From: Neelides folsomi
Taxonomy: Eukaryota; Arthropoda; Collembola; Neelipleona; Neelidae
NCBI GenBank assembly: GCA_034687125.1
Contig: JAQGBZ010000154.1
Coordinates: forward strand, 1-64,000
Direction of reading: 5' to 3'
Length of the DNA stretch: 64,000 nucleotides
The notes under the pieces: generated by a model
Databases searched by the model: none
What the model was told of the DNA's origin: nothing
What the model saw: only the letters and a program-made list of their open reading frames with translations
Part shown: piece by piece, positions 36,043 to 48,954 of the stretch
Layout of the letters: every line of letters starts with the position of its first letter
Position numbering within the stretch: the stretch's first letter is position 1
Position numbers and translations under genes: made by a program

Positions 36043-36840
36043 ATACGAAGGGGGTTCCAACGAAACCTGCACTCATGTTTTATGTAATATCTCTAATATC
36101 TCTTACAGCGTTGGACACATATATATGATTAGTGTACCTTATAATTTTTATGTAAATCGGATTACTCACTATTAAGATATTCATAGTCGAATAGGAAAAT
36201 TCATTTTTGGTTAAATTGAAATTTTTATGTATTTTTGAGGTGTTCGAATATTTCAAAGGGGGCCCAACCTAATTTTTTAAAATGTTTTATAATGAAACGA
36301 TTCTCAACTTTATTTGAGTTCATCACGAATCAAGACTTAAAGGTGACTAACTTATTCTGCGATAAAATGAATGACCATTATATATTTTCCAAACAAATGG
36401 CTATTTTAAACATTTATATTCTATCATATCTTTTTCCATTGTTTCATTTTCAATTTAACCAAAAATGAATTTTCCTATTCGACTATGAATATCTCCGGAG
36501 TATGTTATCCGATTTACATGAAAATATCATGGTATACTAATGATATATATGTGTCTATGCATGTAAAATATTAGCCATATTCAATCACTAGTTCATTAGA
36601 TATTACCATATAAGTTTATAGAGATATGAGTGAAATTTTAAATAAAAGGAATTATGAAAAACTGTGACCTAACTTCGACATTTAATAACTTATGAACCCG
36701 TCAACCGATTTACATAATATTTTTATGGCATACTGGTTATATATATGTAATCATCACATAAAATCTTTAAGATTCATTTACTAACTTCTTAGATATTACA
36801 TAAAACATGCGTGCAGGTTTGGTTGGGACGCTCCTCGTAT
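36043..36840. mobile_element. Foldback element with nested inverted repeats
   Basis: The outer ends are inverted copies: from 36043 (ATACGAAGGGGGTTCCAACG) and into 36840 (reverse complement ATACGAGGAGCGTCCCAACC), both continuing into AAACCTGCAC-N-CATGTTTTATGTAATATCT. Inside are perfect 46-bp arms at 36176-36221 and 36448-36493. A subunit containing CACATATATAT, then TTTTTATGTAAATCGG-like sequence occurs three times (about 36110-36170, inverted about 36500-36560, inverted about 36690-36760). No transposase was seen. The structure is that of a foldback or nested long-TIR element. Confidence 0.75.
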
Positions 36841-39800
36841 TTGAATTTAATTGATACTTAATGTGTATGCAGTTGTGCAGAATGCATCTAGCTAAATATG
36901 TATGTACATATATGTATTGGTACAAAACATTTTTATAATATTTATTCTAGTTACATTTCTTACACTTCTAAAACGTAAAACAATCATTAGATAAGTTTGT
37001 ATTTGTAGCGTCGCATTTTTTCTTTTAATGTCTTTATTTTTAAATTTGTTAATACGCCTAGAAAAAATAATTGTTTTCACATTTCCAGCCATATTACATA
37101 CAATATTATATAGTTAGTTCCAAGCCTCGCTCTCGTGACTTTTTTGATTGCAGGAGATATAAAAATATAATGAAAATAATGATGTTCAGTATTTTTAAAA
37201 ACCGCAAAAATTATACAAGTAGGTATGTTTATAATGTAATCGTTACTAGTACTCATTCCACTGCTCACATAATTTTCTTTTAATGAGCCTAAGAAAGCTT
37301 TGTTCTTTTGGCAGAGTATTGCAGAGATACATATATATATTTACTATTTATAAAGAAAAAATATACCTATTCTAAGGCATTGTTCTTCTTTTTTTATTGT
37401 TAAAATCTTGTAAACTCTTACGATAAGGTTGCCACTTGAAATACATCCATTGGTTCAACGTACTCTTCTTGTTATATGTAAGTCAGCCTTTTCTCAGTCT
37501 TTACATGTCCGGAAATATTTAATAAACCTGCATGCAATAATTTTTCAAAATTGATTATCCCAATTTACATCAAAACTTTGACATGCATGCGTCTCAACTC
37601 TTGCAGTTACAAAATATTTATGTTTCCTTCAATATATGTACATACATAGAGTATATTACATATGTATGTATTGAATTGAAAGTTTAGTGAGGACGGTGAC
37701 ATGAGGCATGTAACTTTAAATTAATTTTATATGCAAGGCTTTTTATAAGTATTTAATAGCCTCAAATAAATAAGTGTCGAAAAGACTTCTGATTATTATT
37801 TAACATTTAATCATTTAACTAATTGGCCAATTTTTTAAGATTATAAAGTTTCAATGGGCTCCGTATTTACAAATTTTTAACAAGCGATTTGTTATATATC
37901 TTTAACAATAAATAAAGTTTGATGATTTTCAAACTTAACTAAAGTACATTACCTACACGGTTATTATCCGATATTATCACGATAAAACTCAACCGAAATA
38001 CTCTGAGATATAATTTGCATATATTAATACAAATCAATTGGGGTCCATAATTCAAGTTTCATATAATTAGGTACAAAAGTGTAAATGAACCAATGCTACT
38101 ATTTTGGTCTTGCCAAATAATTAGTCATCATAACAGAAACATAAATTTTTAAGTAGCTTATTGCTACACCTGCAAATAAAATGACAGCATATAGTAAAAA
38201 GATTCAACCCATAAGATATGTTATGTATTAACTACCTAGTTATTATTTTATTATGCTCGTTCCATACTGATTACCTGGATAAAATAACATTCTAGAAAGA
38301 TTCGAAATAGGTAAGAATAATTTCCTTTCAAAGTACTCACTATGTGTGTAATTAAACGGTTGTAAAATTGAGAAACGCGCAAACAACTTTACGAGTCTCT
38401 TGTCCTTTCCTCCTTTTTTATATTTTTTGCCGCTCCATGAACCCTCCAAAAGTTTTATTCATCCATGGCTCATAAGAGAGTTTTGAAAAGTTCAAATATG
38501 ACTGCCAGGCTGATGGGAGAATAAAGCAATATTCATCATTTCATCTCTCAGGGTCCAATTGGGGAATTGGACTTTATTTAATAACTCATTACAATGAGAG
38601 AAGATTTCTATTCTGGCATTCCACATAAATAATATTCATTTCAAATGCGTCGTTTTCCTCTCGTCAAATTTTTAAGGCTTTATGACTCGATTTCTTACCT
38701 CACTTACTTAACATATCCATATCATCCAATATATCCAACCAATGTACTCCATGCATTACATAGAATACATTCATGATCTGCTTCTCATCTTCATTTCTTT
38801 ATATTATTATGAAGTCGGAATTGTTTTTTGACTCTTTTATATTAGTAGTATCGGTTTTCAATAAGAAGCTTTCTTCATTTATTAAATGCTTCACTCATAT
38901 CACTTTACATTTATATTAAGGATTGTTAAACAATGCGCAGAATTATGCATTCAGATTTAGAGTTATTGGTTTGCGAACACGAACTTTATAAAGAAGACAT
39001 ATATGATTATAAACACATACGCATTCTACTTATGTATGCTATAGGTGGAATGATCTAGGGCATTTGAAGTATGGATTAATGTGACCAAAAGTTTGGATTC
39101 GGGAAATTTTTCATATTTTAAATTCCTCGCATTCCCAGAATCTATGAGTTTTATGCTAATAGGGCAAAGGGGGTCTTCCATGCTCACTTGCTCAGGATTT
39201 GATTTCTCGGTTCAGGGAGTCGAGTAGTTGGCGGAAGGACTGGAGACTCACTTCTTCACTTCTCATCATCTTGCAATATTTCTCTGGCTCCTCTCAACCA
39301 GGAAGGAACGGAGATCCGCGGAGGCACAAGGGCTTGTCAACGAAAAGCTCCACTCACTCGTGAGGGCGGCTCGTATGGTGGAAGAGATATCAAAAGTCTT
39401 TTCCATACCACATCATCCCTTTGAGTATATATACATTATTTTATGTATTATGTAACTCTTGTGTATCCCCATCCTTGTTGGAAAAATGGACATGAGGATG
39501 AGGCTCTTATGTTTTATACAATAGGACCCTGCGTCGGCTCCCATGTCTTTTCATGTGTGAACGCAGTTTCAATGCATGGATATTATAAGTCTTCGAGAAT
39601 ATACATCGGCTTGATAAATACCATAATAATAATATGAAGTTGGTAAGGACCTATAGCTAATGGTGATTATATCACTGTGAATTGTGCTCACATGTGTAGG
39701 CTAAATTTTTGTTAAATATTACATGGGAGACGACACTTCCTTTTGAAAAGAAGATTCGCAGGAGCCATTTGAAAAATGTTTATATTACAAGATCTTGGTT

Positions 39801-41160
39801 GGATTTATGGTGATGTGAAGAACAATGTTAACTCGAATTTTCTCCTGTCATTTCAATCCTCTACGAGCTTAAAAGCGGATTCATCCTACTTGTGAATGTT
39901 TTGTACGCATAAAAACTCGGATATTAAATGCGAAACCTTTGAAAGCAGGGAATGGTCTCCGGGCATTTCAGATATTTGCTTTTAGGATTATTAGACAAGA
40001 TTTTTCAATATGCGTGCTTATTTATGTAAAAAGTACAGCTACTTATGTTAGAATATTACATATTATTATATTCCACACGCTCATCTCTTTTTCCGTTATA
40101 TTGTAAAGGCCCATGAACATTATCTCTAATCATTATTAATACAAATAATCTTTACGTGCTATTTTTACCTTGAGTTCGACATTAATATGATAATCCTAAT
40201 TTAATTATTAATAAAATCTTCATTCTAAAATACTTGCATAATTAATGCTAAAATTATAACCGATATAGCCTTGCATCAATTTTTTTTCTTTATATCCAAG
40301 CCGGATTCCGATGAGGATGAGAATGACCTATGTAGAATATGCATGCAGATTATGACTAGATATGAAGTTACGACTTATTATGTTTCATGACAGTTAAATT
40401 ATGAATATGAACAATTTTATGCACTCAAATCAAATATGAAAACAAACTGAAGGTATTTGCATTATTGAGTCTATTTCAGTTAGATGTCTAGACGCGTCTC
40501 TTTAAATTGTCTACAAGGTTGGTGGGATATTCCTATGCATACATTGTAAAATCATTCATACATTCACGTCATAGCTTCCTTAAGCACACAGAGCATTATT
40601 CAAATTACGGGTAAGAACCATGTTGAATTTGACAGGTTGATTTTGTTTTCCCGCAAGAGAACCCGGATTGCGTCGAATGGGTATTAAATTTCAAATTTGA
40701 ACATCTCATTTTGGAATTCTTGGGTATTCACGAGTGGTTCAGAAGGCTAGTTATCTCCATTTGTGTTCCCGGCGTTTTGTGTGGTCTCATATGTCTCTAT
40801 CTTTATTGCGAAGAGAGTGACGGAGATGAAAACGAGAAGATGAAAGATGAGAGACTGAAAAGAGCCGAATGCCGAAGTGAAATGAAGGGATTCTGTTTGA
40901 AGAGGAAGAAAAGGCAAATAGAAGGATATGTCATCTGGAGTTGACTCAATTTCTTGTCTCGAGTGTCGGTTATTGTGGTGGTTCCATGTGTCCACATGTC
41001 TCGGGCCTATAATATGTATGGCCTCTGTGTGGATCCAATTGGAGAGGTGAGCTTTGGCGAATCCACGAATTTCAATTCAAGTTATATGGATGTTAAACGT
41101 GCTCGATGGGAGAGTAAAGATCGTCAAATCCGGTGCACCATGCAGAGCCGATGAGATAAG
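36841..41160. other. Intergenic, no recognised gene
   Basis: Mostly AT-rich. GC-richer patches at 39180-39560 and 40620-41160 contain open frames with no recognisable domain (for example 40711-40944, +). The second patch leads directly into the candidate promoter at 41161. Confidence 0.45.
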
Positions 41161-41369
41161 TATAAAGTAAAGCTTGGGCGCCGACCGAGTCCTCAGTTGC
41201 TCCCCAGCTCTTAACCCACCACGTCGAAGAAGCTGTTCCGAACTCTGACTCACTTCTCCCCTCAAATATTTTTTGCACATAATAAAATTCTTCTTTTCTC
41301 GCTCTCACGGAAATCCTCCGCTTTATGTTGATTCGTCTGTACAAGGAAAATTCACTCGGAAGGATACAG
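41161..41369 (+). promoter_or_regulatory. Candidate arthropod core promoter (TATA + Inr) with noncoding first exon
   Basis: TATAAAG at 41161-41167 is followed by the arthropod initiator TCAGTT at 41193-41198, about 34 bp downstream. The following GC-richer stretch ends at a consensus-like donor, CAG|GTATTT, at 41369/41370. If real, a transcript would start near 41195 and splice into a plus-strand acceptor further right; the strong acceptor at 53941 (CTCTCTCTCTCAG) just ahead of the CUB/EGF start is one candidate. The whole reading is inference from motifs. Confidence 0.4.
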
Positions 41370-44300
41370 GTATTTATATTCCTTTGTTTCTTATTGTTTC
41401 ATGCACTGTATTACATGAGTACTTACATACTTATTATAAGTAGTTATAACTTAGAATTCATACAATGGATCTAAAAGGAAGGAAAACTTCAAATTGGGAG
41501 TTCAGATCAAACAAAAAGTTTAGATGCATAACTTTTTACATTCTTGGAATTAAAAGTATTTAATGAATTCTTTATACTACATATAAAATATAATATAATT
41601 TGGGATATGCTACAATTCAAAAATCTATGATTTCAAGAACAAATTTCAAATTAGAATATGCAAATGTTTGTTTTGTTCTAAATCTTTGAAAGAGAAAATT
41701 TTGGCTTTTAATTATTCATGCATTTAAGATTTTAACTCCCATATGTATTTTTAGTATGATATTTTTTACCGACAATGAAGAATTTTAAGTCATTAAAAGC
41801 CATTTAATGGTCAGTCTATAATTGTGATGCATTCCTTTCCTAATTAAAAATAGTCTTAGTTGTCTTCTTTGAATCAAAATAATGTTAATCTTTTTAAGAA
41901 TGTTAAGTTTATTCAGTCCATTGCCTCTATTACTAATCCCTGTTTGAAGGACACGGTATTCGCAAATTATCTATCCATTATTTTCTATTTCGCGTTATCT
42001 CTTTAATTTGTACAATTAAGAAGATCAAAGTTAACAATTCGATGAATGAATCGCCTAATGAAGTTGATGTTTACCAGAATAATTATCACGGAATTCATAT
42101 TTATACTAATAGTTTGAGTGAGCATTATAGACAAGTTTTATTTGCTAATTCTAATTTTTTATCACTATTTTTTATTGTTAGATCTTTTAATTGAAGAAGG
42201 AATTTGATCTTAAGTTCGATAGTGAACTAAAGGAATATTTCACACTCTATTATGTAATGTTGTATGCATTGTGCTTAAAGTAAAGTCTGTGAATCCTAAT
42301 CAATGCGTCAAAACAGTCTGACAAAGTACAATGAACTTCTCACTTTGATCATATTTATATTCAGGTATTAATTAGCTTTTAGAAATAAATGATTAGAATT
42401 TGTTCATCAGTAAATTAAATCTTGTTTTGGGTTCATTTTAATTATGTTTAATTCTTTGATCTCCAAACACTAGTTAATTTGGTTAATCCTTATGTAGTCG
42501 CCTACCTTGTTTATTTTGTTTTGATGAGTCTTGACGAAACGCCGACACAAGCTCTTATTTACTCTAAATGCTGAAATACTGATATAGTACCTATTATTAT
42601 ATTATACCATACTACATATTATTATGTATTTTATATTTTACTTTTCAATTAATACAAACTACTACATAAATTAATAAATAAAACCGAATATTTTACAATT
42701 TTGATATTGACATTGAGTATATTTTATTGTTATTACAGAATACATGTAGGTGATAATGCATTTATACTTACATAAATGTACCTATAATGGTAGTCTATGT
42801 ATTTATATTATGTGTATACATACAATTATATCTGTAATCCTGTATAAATGTAAGCAGGTAAAATAATATTATGTTATATAAAATATGCTTAACCATAAAA
42901 TTTAATGGCATCTTGAACCTGTTATTCATACACTTTTTAATACCTTATTTAATATCTTCGTTATTGCTCTTTTTGCAATATGAAAAAGTGAAGATAAACC
43001 TTGAAAAAAATTTACTATTTGAGACCACTTTCATGCGATTAGAAATTTCGATGGTTTTAAATTGGTTGTCGGTCTTTACCCTCGCATCTTTCTTGAGAAA
43101 GATCACATGGCTTCAAGGGATTCGTCCGATCTGTGGCTTTTTATGTTCCAGATCGCCTTCGAACTTTCCATCCATGACACATTTCATTTCCTCCAACTAT
43201 CATCTTCCACCAGATGTTCTATGTAATTGTGACATATAAATTTTCATATTTATTTCGGTCTGCTTCAATGAGCAGCTAATAAACGTGGTGCCAAATGATT
43301 ACATATTGTTCTTAACCATGAATGTCATTTCTTTTTCGAACTTGTCTTTTCACGCATCGATAAAATTTGAATTTGAATTTATTTTTTTAGCATTTATAAT
43401 CATAACTTTCATCACTTTGATCTTATATGATAAAGGATAATCGGCGCATCATCAATCTCAGCATGTCAGCATGCTATCAAATTTTTGAGAAGTTGTACTT
43501 ATTTAGTATTGAAGTGATGCATTTTGAAAACAAACACAGGTTGTTCATTAGCAGATTAAATGCAATAATTATGCATTATTTAACTCAATTATAATACATG
43601 ACTGACAATGACTTTTTGCACGCACATCAATCTTATATAATATATATTTATATTTATATAAATAAGCGCTTTAGTATTAAATGGTTACATACTTTATTTC
43701 AGCGTGTAGCAAAATACAAAACTATTTACATATTACGTACCATAATATCATACATAATTATGATAATGTAAATATGACTGTATTTTAAGTATATTATATG
43801 GATGCACTTTTTAATATTTGCGTGAAAATTGGTAACAAGTAGAATAAAAGAAAAGAATAGGCTGAGTCAAGTTTTTTCTCGTGTATTTAATAGTGAACTA
43901 GGTAATGTTCATCAACTCATCATCAAATGATCATTTACCTTCATGGTAGCAATTAAGTTTAAATAATAAAAATTTTAATTGCAATATGGTTTACTTAGTA
44001 GGATGAACATGGCAAGGGTTCATTTAAAAATCATATTTTACCATTTTGAAGATAGCAGACATTGATTAAATCCTCTGGTTAAATACTAGTTTTATATAGA
44101 ACCCATTAAAAGTTTTGTCTTTGAAGTTTTTGGTGAAATTAAGCTCCAACAGTGTTGAATTTTAATTGGTTCAAGTGAAAATGCAAACACTGCCAACATC
44201 ACCTTTGAGAATTGTTAATGAATATTTTTATTATGCATATATGGAAAGGATTACTCCAAACTCAAGACTTATTCATTGCATTCAAAATTCATAAATGTTT

Positions 44301-46428
44301 ATATTGTATAACAATTTTCACGAGATATTCCCATCAGTTTTTCCATCCTTTGACATGTTCTCATTCTTCAAACATCAACAAGCCTTTACCTGTCTCAAAG
44401 TCTTTTAAAGTGTACTGTAATTAACAAGCTATTTTAATACATTAAGTAAGCACTATTTCTCTACTTATAAAATTCGAAAATTTTCGATTAGAATTATTAA
44501 ATGTGACGACACTCGTCATATTTAATCGTCGCATTGTGCTTATTTTAAGAAAATAAAGATAATTTTAGGTCTCATCGTCAGAAAATCAATTTATAATTGT
44601 TACAATTACACATGTATAAAAATTGAGTTAAACATAGGAAACTTTGTATTATTCCATACAATTATTTTTGTTTCTATAATAAAAGTTAGCCGAAAGGGAT
44701 CTCGTCCTCTTTTCATTCTAAATAAAATTGTATTGGTTCATTTTTAATTGGACGAATTCAAGAATCCTCATTTGTTAAAGTATCACTTTACAGACTCTTC
44801 GAGGGAATTTCTCATTCGTACTCTATATTATTAAAATTTCGCTGCTTTCACATGTATGGATTTCACAAAATTTAATTATCTCCAAATGATACAAATATGC
44901 ATGATTGAACGAGAACTTTTTTATTACGAGATTTACACTACAGTAAACGCCAATTTTTTGCACAAGTGCAGGAAAAGAATATTCTTTGCATAAAACTACA
45001 GGTATCCTGTTCATTATTTATCTATTTTAATCCCTGAGCCCTAAAATATCGATTATAAAAGTTTTTGAATTTTAAATGACATTAGATAAGGTTCTAACTT
45101 TTACGTAAATTTATATGTTAGGTATGAATAGTATGTATGTATAGGTATGTAGACTTGTCTACTATACATATTGAATGATTTTCAGATTCCTGAAATCCAT
45201 TAATCATTTAATGAGTTTTACTCCTTGAAGGCAAGGACCCTTGATATATCAATTAATTTTCTACAATGAACCGCAATGAAACTACAGATACTTATACATT
45301 ATTGTATTACATTTAAAGAATCAAACCATTTAAGCATTTTAGCACTAATTTGGTAGTTATTTTTTAATTACCTATAATATAAATTGTGATAAAGAAATGG
45401 TAAAATAATTTACAGCACTAAAACCATCCAACTTAAAATTTAAATGCTTTTATTAACATATGGTTTCCTATAAGCCTAAATCTTAAAATAAAATCCAATT
45501 TAGCAAGTAATTGATTACTTTCTACTTTAGATTTTTTAATTATCATATCCAATATACCTACAGTAGTATATAGTAATGATTCTAATGATCATCCGTAATC
45601 GTATTATGTATATCGATGAAGGATTATTTTTCAAAACCTTAAAATCTACTCAAGTAGTCAATAATCTAGCTAATCTCAATGAAACTCACTCACAGCAAGC
45701 GCGTGTATCGTATGGTACTTACCTACATTAATATTTATCAACCCTTTTCTGAGCAAAGTTCAAAACCTCTTTTCATCCCTTACATTATGTAGATTTGAAA
45801 AAACTAGATTTATTGATATTTGTTTACCATTTTATTTTGTATATGTAGGTATGTAAGTTTCAGAATAATAGCTTATATTTACTTATGTATACATAATATA
45901 CTTATGTAGATTATATAACTTGTATATTGTTAGTAATACATATTATATTCCCTTCTTTAACATTGATTCCTGGGCAGTTTTAAACTATTTAAAGTGAGTG
46001 GGTAAAGAAAAATGAAATCAGGCTTTAACAATTTATGCTTTATTTGTGCATTTACTTCCATATATGGAAAGTAGTAAATCATTGTATTTAATGTCCATTT
46101 TAACTAACAGCTTATAATATTCAATTTACAATGTCTTAAAGTAATCCATTTGGAGAATCACACTCAAAAATATTCTTTCAGAATTTAATTGTTTTTCACA
46201 TGCTCTCGTCCGAACCAAGTCACTGTTAGCATTCTTTCCTTTATGATATAGAAAAGTATACGTATTTCTATTATAAATATTATTTGCACTAACAGTAGGT
46301 ATTATGCAAATTGTACATTGGCGATTTAATAAATATTTAAAATAATATGCATATTATATGATGATAACCGTTATCAAAATATTGCATTTTTGTGCAGTTT
46401 CAGTGTTTAAATAAGCTTCATCTCTATG
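41370..46428. other. Noncoding stretch, possibly a long intron
   Basis: AT-rich 5 kb. An open plus frame at 42871-43239 has no recognisable domain. No element with clear ends was seen before the MITE at 46429. Confidence 0.4.
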
Positions 46429-46800
46429 TACAAGGTGAGTCAGTGACTGGTCCTTTTTTTCAAATAGTCTCTAATATCTTTTTTAATTTTCAACATAATT
46501 ATCTAAGAATCAACCACAATGTACTTTAGATATCCCTTAATAATATGCTGCAGACTAAAAGCTGAAATTGGTTAACATCAACAAACGGTGTGTCCTGTGT
46601 GTCGAAGAGTCTGCGAGGGAGTTCCGGGCCGCTCGCAGCGTTGCATTGAAGCAAATGGAGCACAAGTAAAGAATTAAAGTTACATTTCGTATTAAGGGAT
46701 ATATAAAGTATATTGTTGCTGATTCTTAGAAAAATATGTTGAAAATTAAAAAAGATATTAGTGTTTGAAAAAAAAGGACCAGTCACTGACTCACCTTGTA
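46429..46800. mobile_element. Mariner-type MITE with extended inverted ends
   Basis: Flanked by TA at 46429-46430 and 46799-46800. Terminal repeats begin CAAGGTGAGTCAGTGACTGG and pair for about 36 bp. Further imperfect inverted similarity extends to about 110 bp per side (TCTAATATCTTTTTTAATTT and AGATATCCCTTAATA blocks). The centre (about 46600-46660) is GC-richer and may derive from the 5' part of a transposase gene, but no intact frame exists. Confidence 0.85.
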
Positions 46801-46833
46801 CTCTCCAGTTAAAAAATAACTGGAGAGTACAAG
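46795..46833. repeat. Perfect hairpin at the right end of the MITE
   Basis: Arms CTTGTACTCTCCAGTTA (46795-46811) and its exact inverse (46817-46833) flank AAAAA. The left arm includes the last CTTG of the MITE plus its TA. A third copy, AACTGGAGAGTAC, occurs at 46931-46943. Confidence 0.85.
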
Positions 46834-46945
46834 TAGTATTTTGTAGTTACAGTTAAAATTTTCTTAGAAAACGTAAAAAGTCATGTGACATTTTTTAAAT
46901 ATTTTCCCGTAAATCTTCCATCTATTTCTAAACTGGAGAGTACTT

Positions 46946-48452
46946 GTAATATTTACCTATGTGCATGAATGTAAATATAGTATATTGGTCGTCTGCATAA
47001 GTATTTGCATATCAATTGAATTGAACACTGCAGTACTGAACCGTATAATACACCTACTACATACAAATACACTGAACTACTCTTTAAAGATGTACCATAT
47101 ATTTATTTATTTTCAATAGTTAACGGAAGATAATTGCTTTTGCGAATAATTGGCTTCCTTCAACCATTGAGAGAAAGTCCACAAAATTGTCTAGACAAGT
47201 CCAAACTGATTCTTAAAGAAACCATTTATCCTAAAAAAGAATTCAATTGGCAGAATGAAGGACCATTTAAAAAGCTTGGAATAAATGCCAAAATTCGAGC
47301 ATTCAACTTAAATTAATTTTCTCTAAATTCATTTAATTCCTAATGCCTTTTCTCCCTAAGCACTTTCATCAATGCTCATGACTAATATAAGAATGGGTGT
47401 AATGAACTTCATTTCTTTCATCCAAATTGCTATGAATTACTAACCTGAAATTTAAAATAAGAACCGCAACTAATGGGAAAAGTTGGTCCTTTAAATGAAA
47501 CTACCAATTTTTCTTATTTATTATCAGTTGGGGTTACATAATAATATTTAAACACCATTATTAAATATTCGTTATGTTCTTCAGATGTAATTTATTAACA
47601 TTAATTGAGATATATGTCATATTTAACTTGGAATTTCTAATGTTTCATATTGTATTTTTCGAAAAATTATTCTTTTCAATATCTCCGAGTCTGGACAAAT
47701 GCAGATATTACATTACAATGCAATCATATTGAGATCATTACTTATTGAGGACAAAAATGCTATATTTTATTATTTTTGTGAACCTTAAATGACGCTTTGA
47801 CCATAAAATATTCATGTCAAAATATTAAATATGTCATGAATGCATAAAAGAATTTATAATTTGATAAAAGCGAAAGATGCTCAGCATGTAACATCCGATG
47901 GCAAACTGATTGCATATTACTTTACAAATAAAATTATGTTAATGCCCGACCTTTGACACACTTTCCTACATTGTTTGAGATTAGAAATAACTTTTAACTT
48001 TTGATACATTGAACTAAATGTGGAATTGATAAAGTTGATCTTTGAAGCTATTGTGAATGTTCCGTCGCACATTCTTTCCAAATAAAATGTATTTTTGAAC
48101 AAATAAAAATGGCCCAATAAAAATTTTAATTAGTAATAAACCCCTTGAGAAATGAGAATAAATATTGAAATGTAAGAAGATTGGGATGAAAGGCAACGAC
48201 GTTGCGCTTTAATCTTTTAATTAAAAATAACCATAAGATTAAATTGGATAGAAGAAACATTTGAAGTTGGATAGAATGTAAAAATTGTAAATAAAGTTAA
48301 GAATGTAATAATTTCCCAAACCTCGCCTTTTGTATATTTTCTTAATGTTAGTAAAAGTCTGCTCTTCTTCTTTTTGTTATTTTGTTGTGTCTTTTCTTTT
48401 GAACTCTTTTAATTCAATGGTAAGAGATTGAAGGAAAATTGAGTTATTTGTA
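46946..48452. other. Noncoding AT-rich stretch
   Basis: No gene, domain-bearing frame or clear repeat was seen in this 1.5 kb. Confidence 0.4.
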
Positions 48453-48954
48453 TACCGTCATTGGCCGAAAGATACCCGGGACCCGAAAGATATCCGGGGG
48501 GTGAAGCAATTTTATTTAAAGATATCCGGGTCCCAAAAGATGTCCGGGTACCCGGGTACATATTGTATGTTAATAGCAAAAGCGCATAATATACAACGTA
48601 TAGTACACATTTTTATCACATTTTCCTTTAAATATTTATATTTAAAATGCTCAAAAAGGAATTTACTGTTGATTATATTAAAATTAAAATAGAAAATTTA
48701 AAAATGTCTTTTAAATCGAATTGCATATAATAAATTAAAATAAATTTTCCGAGATATTTTGATCTTGCGTTAAAATCTCCATATCATTTTAATTAACAAT
48801 ATGAGCAAAAAGCTTGGTACTTCCGGAGGAGAAAAGGGAATTTTTATTCCATTTTTGTAAATTTATTTTAAGATATCCGGGTCCGAAAGATATCCGGGGG
48901 TAAGGGTCGAAAAATTTAAAGATGTCCCGGGATATCTTTCGGCCAATGACGGTA
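48453..48954. mobile_element. MITE with iterated AAAGATATCCGGG boxes
   Basis: Terminal inverted repeats of about 30 bp: TACCGTCATTGGCCGAAAGA at 48453 and its inverse ending at 48954. Inside each end the box (G/A)AAAGATATCCGGG, with small changes, recurs: about 48467, 48485, 48518 and 48535 on the left, and about 48870, 48885, 48918 and 48928 (inverted) on the right. The left and right clusters are direct copies of each other (about 60 bp), although the extreme ends are inverted. The centre is AT-rich and has no transposase. Confidence 0.8.

Noticed and set aside
40711-40944. 77-codon plus frame with a hydrophobic N-terminus
   Set aside because: No family similarity recognised, the antisense is open too, and it sits upstream of the candidate promoter.
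42871-43239. 122-codon plus frame
   Set aside because: AT-driven hydrophobic composition with no domain; a different frame is equally open in its GC-richer half.
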